From Desulfovibrio sp. (GTDB taxonomy: Bacteria; Desulfobacterota; Desulfovibrionia; Desulfovibrionales; Desulfovibrionaceae): DNA of 52,454 nt. Of the stretch, positions 51,823 to 52,454 are shown piece by piece. The translations under genes were made by a program, and so were the position numbers. The notes below the pieces were generated by a model. That model saw only the letters and a list, made by a program, of their open reading frames with translations, was not told the origin of the DNA and did no database searches. The stretch is from contig JAFTDG010000164.1 in the NCBI GenBank assembly GCA_017454325.1, positions 1 to 52,454 of the forward strand. Reading direction: 5' to 3'. Positions within the stretch are counted from its first letter, which is position 1. Every line of letters starts with the position of its first letter.

Positions 51823-52454
51823 GTGAACATCACTTGTCCGCGTTGCGGCTTCAGCCGTGAAATATCACCTGACCGTCTGCCGGCGCGTGCAGTTATCGCC
51901 ACCTGTCCGCACTGTGCCTGCCGCTTCCGTTTCACACCGGAAACAGAAATGACAGAGCACTTGTCCGGCTCTCCTTCTGTAACAACAGGAACAGCCACGC
52001 CCGATTACATGAGACCACCGACCTCCAATGGTCAGCGGACAGCGAGCACAGGTACTGACACTTCCCTGCCCTCCGAAGCAGCCATGCCAGGCAGACACAG
52101 TAATGAAGCTCCTGCTGCCTCTGATGGGTCGGCCCAACAAGCGTCTGAGGGAGCTTTACACACAGAACAGCACATTTCTCCTGGTGACAAGCCAGATAGT
52201 GCCCCTTCCTCGGTCAGCAATACACGCACAGTCTCTGACCAGGATACCCGACGAGATGCAGTGCTCCCACCTGCGAGCCACAGCACAATGATGAATCCTT
52301 GGGATGCTGCACCAGCTCCTGATGGCTGGATTGCAGCCTTTTACCAAACATGCCTGCGGGTAATGTTTGGGGCACCGCAGTTCTTCAGCAGACTGAACCC
52401 CAAAGCCCCACAATTACGTGCTCTGTTCTTCTACCTCAGCATCAGTGTTATCCA
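51823..52454 (+). CDS. Zinc-ribbon/Yip1-like membrane protein, 5' part only (runs off right edge)
   Basis: GTG 51823, with AAGGAG 7 bp upstream, opens a frame still open at the window end (210 codons). It starts MNITCPRCGFSREI and has a second CPHC knuckle about 22 residues later, forming a zinc ribbon like those at the head of DUF3426/Yip1-associated proteins. A low-complexity Ser/Thr/Pro/Asp-rich linker follows (about residues 45-160). The visible end reads NPWDAAPAPDGWIAAFYQTCLRVMFGAPQFF and LRALFFYLSIS, which resembles the entry to a Yip1-family membrane domain. A predicted zinc-ribbon sensor or regulator tethered to the membrane; the call relies on layout. Confidence 0.7.
   Translation, partial: MNITCPRCGFSREISPDRLPARAVIATCPHCACRFRFTPETEMTEHLSGSPSVTTGTATPDYMRPPTSNGQRTASTGTDTSLPSEAAMPGRHSNEAPAASDGSAQQASEGALHTEQHISPGDKPDSAPSSVSNTRTVSDQDTRRDAVLPPASHSTMMNPWDAAPAPDGWIAAFYQTCLRVMFGAPQFFSRLNPKAPQLRALFFYLSISVI

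Overview
The window is a compact bacterial chromosome segment of roughly mid-50s percent GC. Gene content and order point to a motile, Gram-negative sulfate reducer of the Desulfovibrio type (Desulfovibrionaceae). The evidence is the flgF-flgG-flgA-flgH rod/ring cluster with an unusually long FlgA, L-ring and lipoprotein genes (outer membrane), a yicC - RemA-like - gmk cluster, an STT3/PglB oligosaccharyltransferase beside rsmG, and a FeoA/FeoB iron system. The genus assignment is an inference from protein resemblance; no 16S rRNA gene is present.

Layout, left to right. (1) 1-400: the first ten codons of a P4-type tyrosine integrase run off the left edge, followed by arm-type repeats and a CAU-anticodon tRNA with its own promoter and terminator. 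A tRNA-integrated genomic island therefore very probably lies just left of the window. (2) 400-5760: an Na+/H+-antiporter-like carrier, then flgH, flgA, flgG and flgF on the minus strand, with a sigma-54-like site ahead of flgF. (3) 5.9-9.2 kb: a TerB/DUF533-type protein, an HPt protein overlapping the transcription unit of a receiver-GGDEF-EAL response regulator, and an FmdB zinc ribbon. (4) 9.3-14.4 kb, plus strand: yicC, RemA-like, gmk, pyrF, a TPR protein and recJ. (5) 14.5-23.9 kb, minus strand: a small membrane protein and a PilZ protein, then a run reading glpX, secreted protein, cvpA, mazG, GH13-like lipoprotein, GT39-like membrane protein, GtrB-like glycosyltransferase. (6) 24-36 kb, mostly minus: nadE, UbiD decarboxylase, NUDIX, a TsaC/Sua5 gene diverging from rlmH, a periplasmic cyclophilin, a small gene with a sigma-28 promoter, ilvC-ilvN-ilvB, DUF465, YggT, HAD phosphatase and an unknown protein. 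(7) 36.3-40.9 kb: a Fur-type site and feoA, feoB, a diguanylate cyclase and a FeoB-associated/HMA fusion. (8) 41-52.5 kb: pdxS-pdxT, pglB and rsmG, fabD, argS, a SPOR protein, an MlaE permease, ruvC, fliR, and a truncated zinc-ribbon/Yip1 protein at the right edge.

Themes. Most genes are housekeeping and sit in tightly packed, translationally coupled operons with many ATGA or GTGA junctions. Three accessory threads stand out. The first is c-di-GMP control: an EAL response regulator with an HPt partner, a membrane GGDEF enzyme coupled to feoB, and a PilZ receptor. The second is surface glycosylation: GtrB-like and GT39-like enzymes with a degenerate amylase-fold lipoprotein, plus PglB. The third is motility: the rod/ring genes, fliR and a small sigma-28-dependent gene. 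The strongest candidates for something undescribed are the lipoprotein-glycosyltransferase triad at 16.2-21.1 kb and the feo operon that carries both a diguanylate cyclase and a FeoB-associated/HMA fusion.
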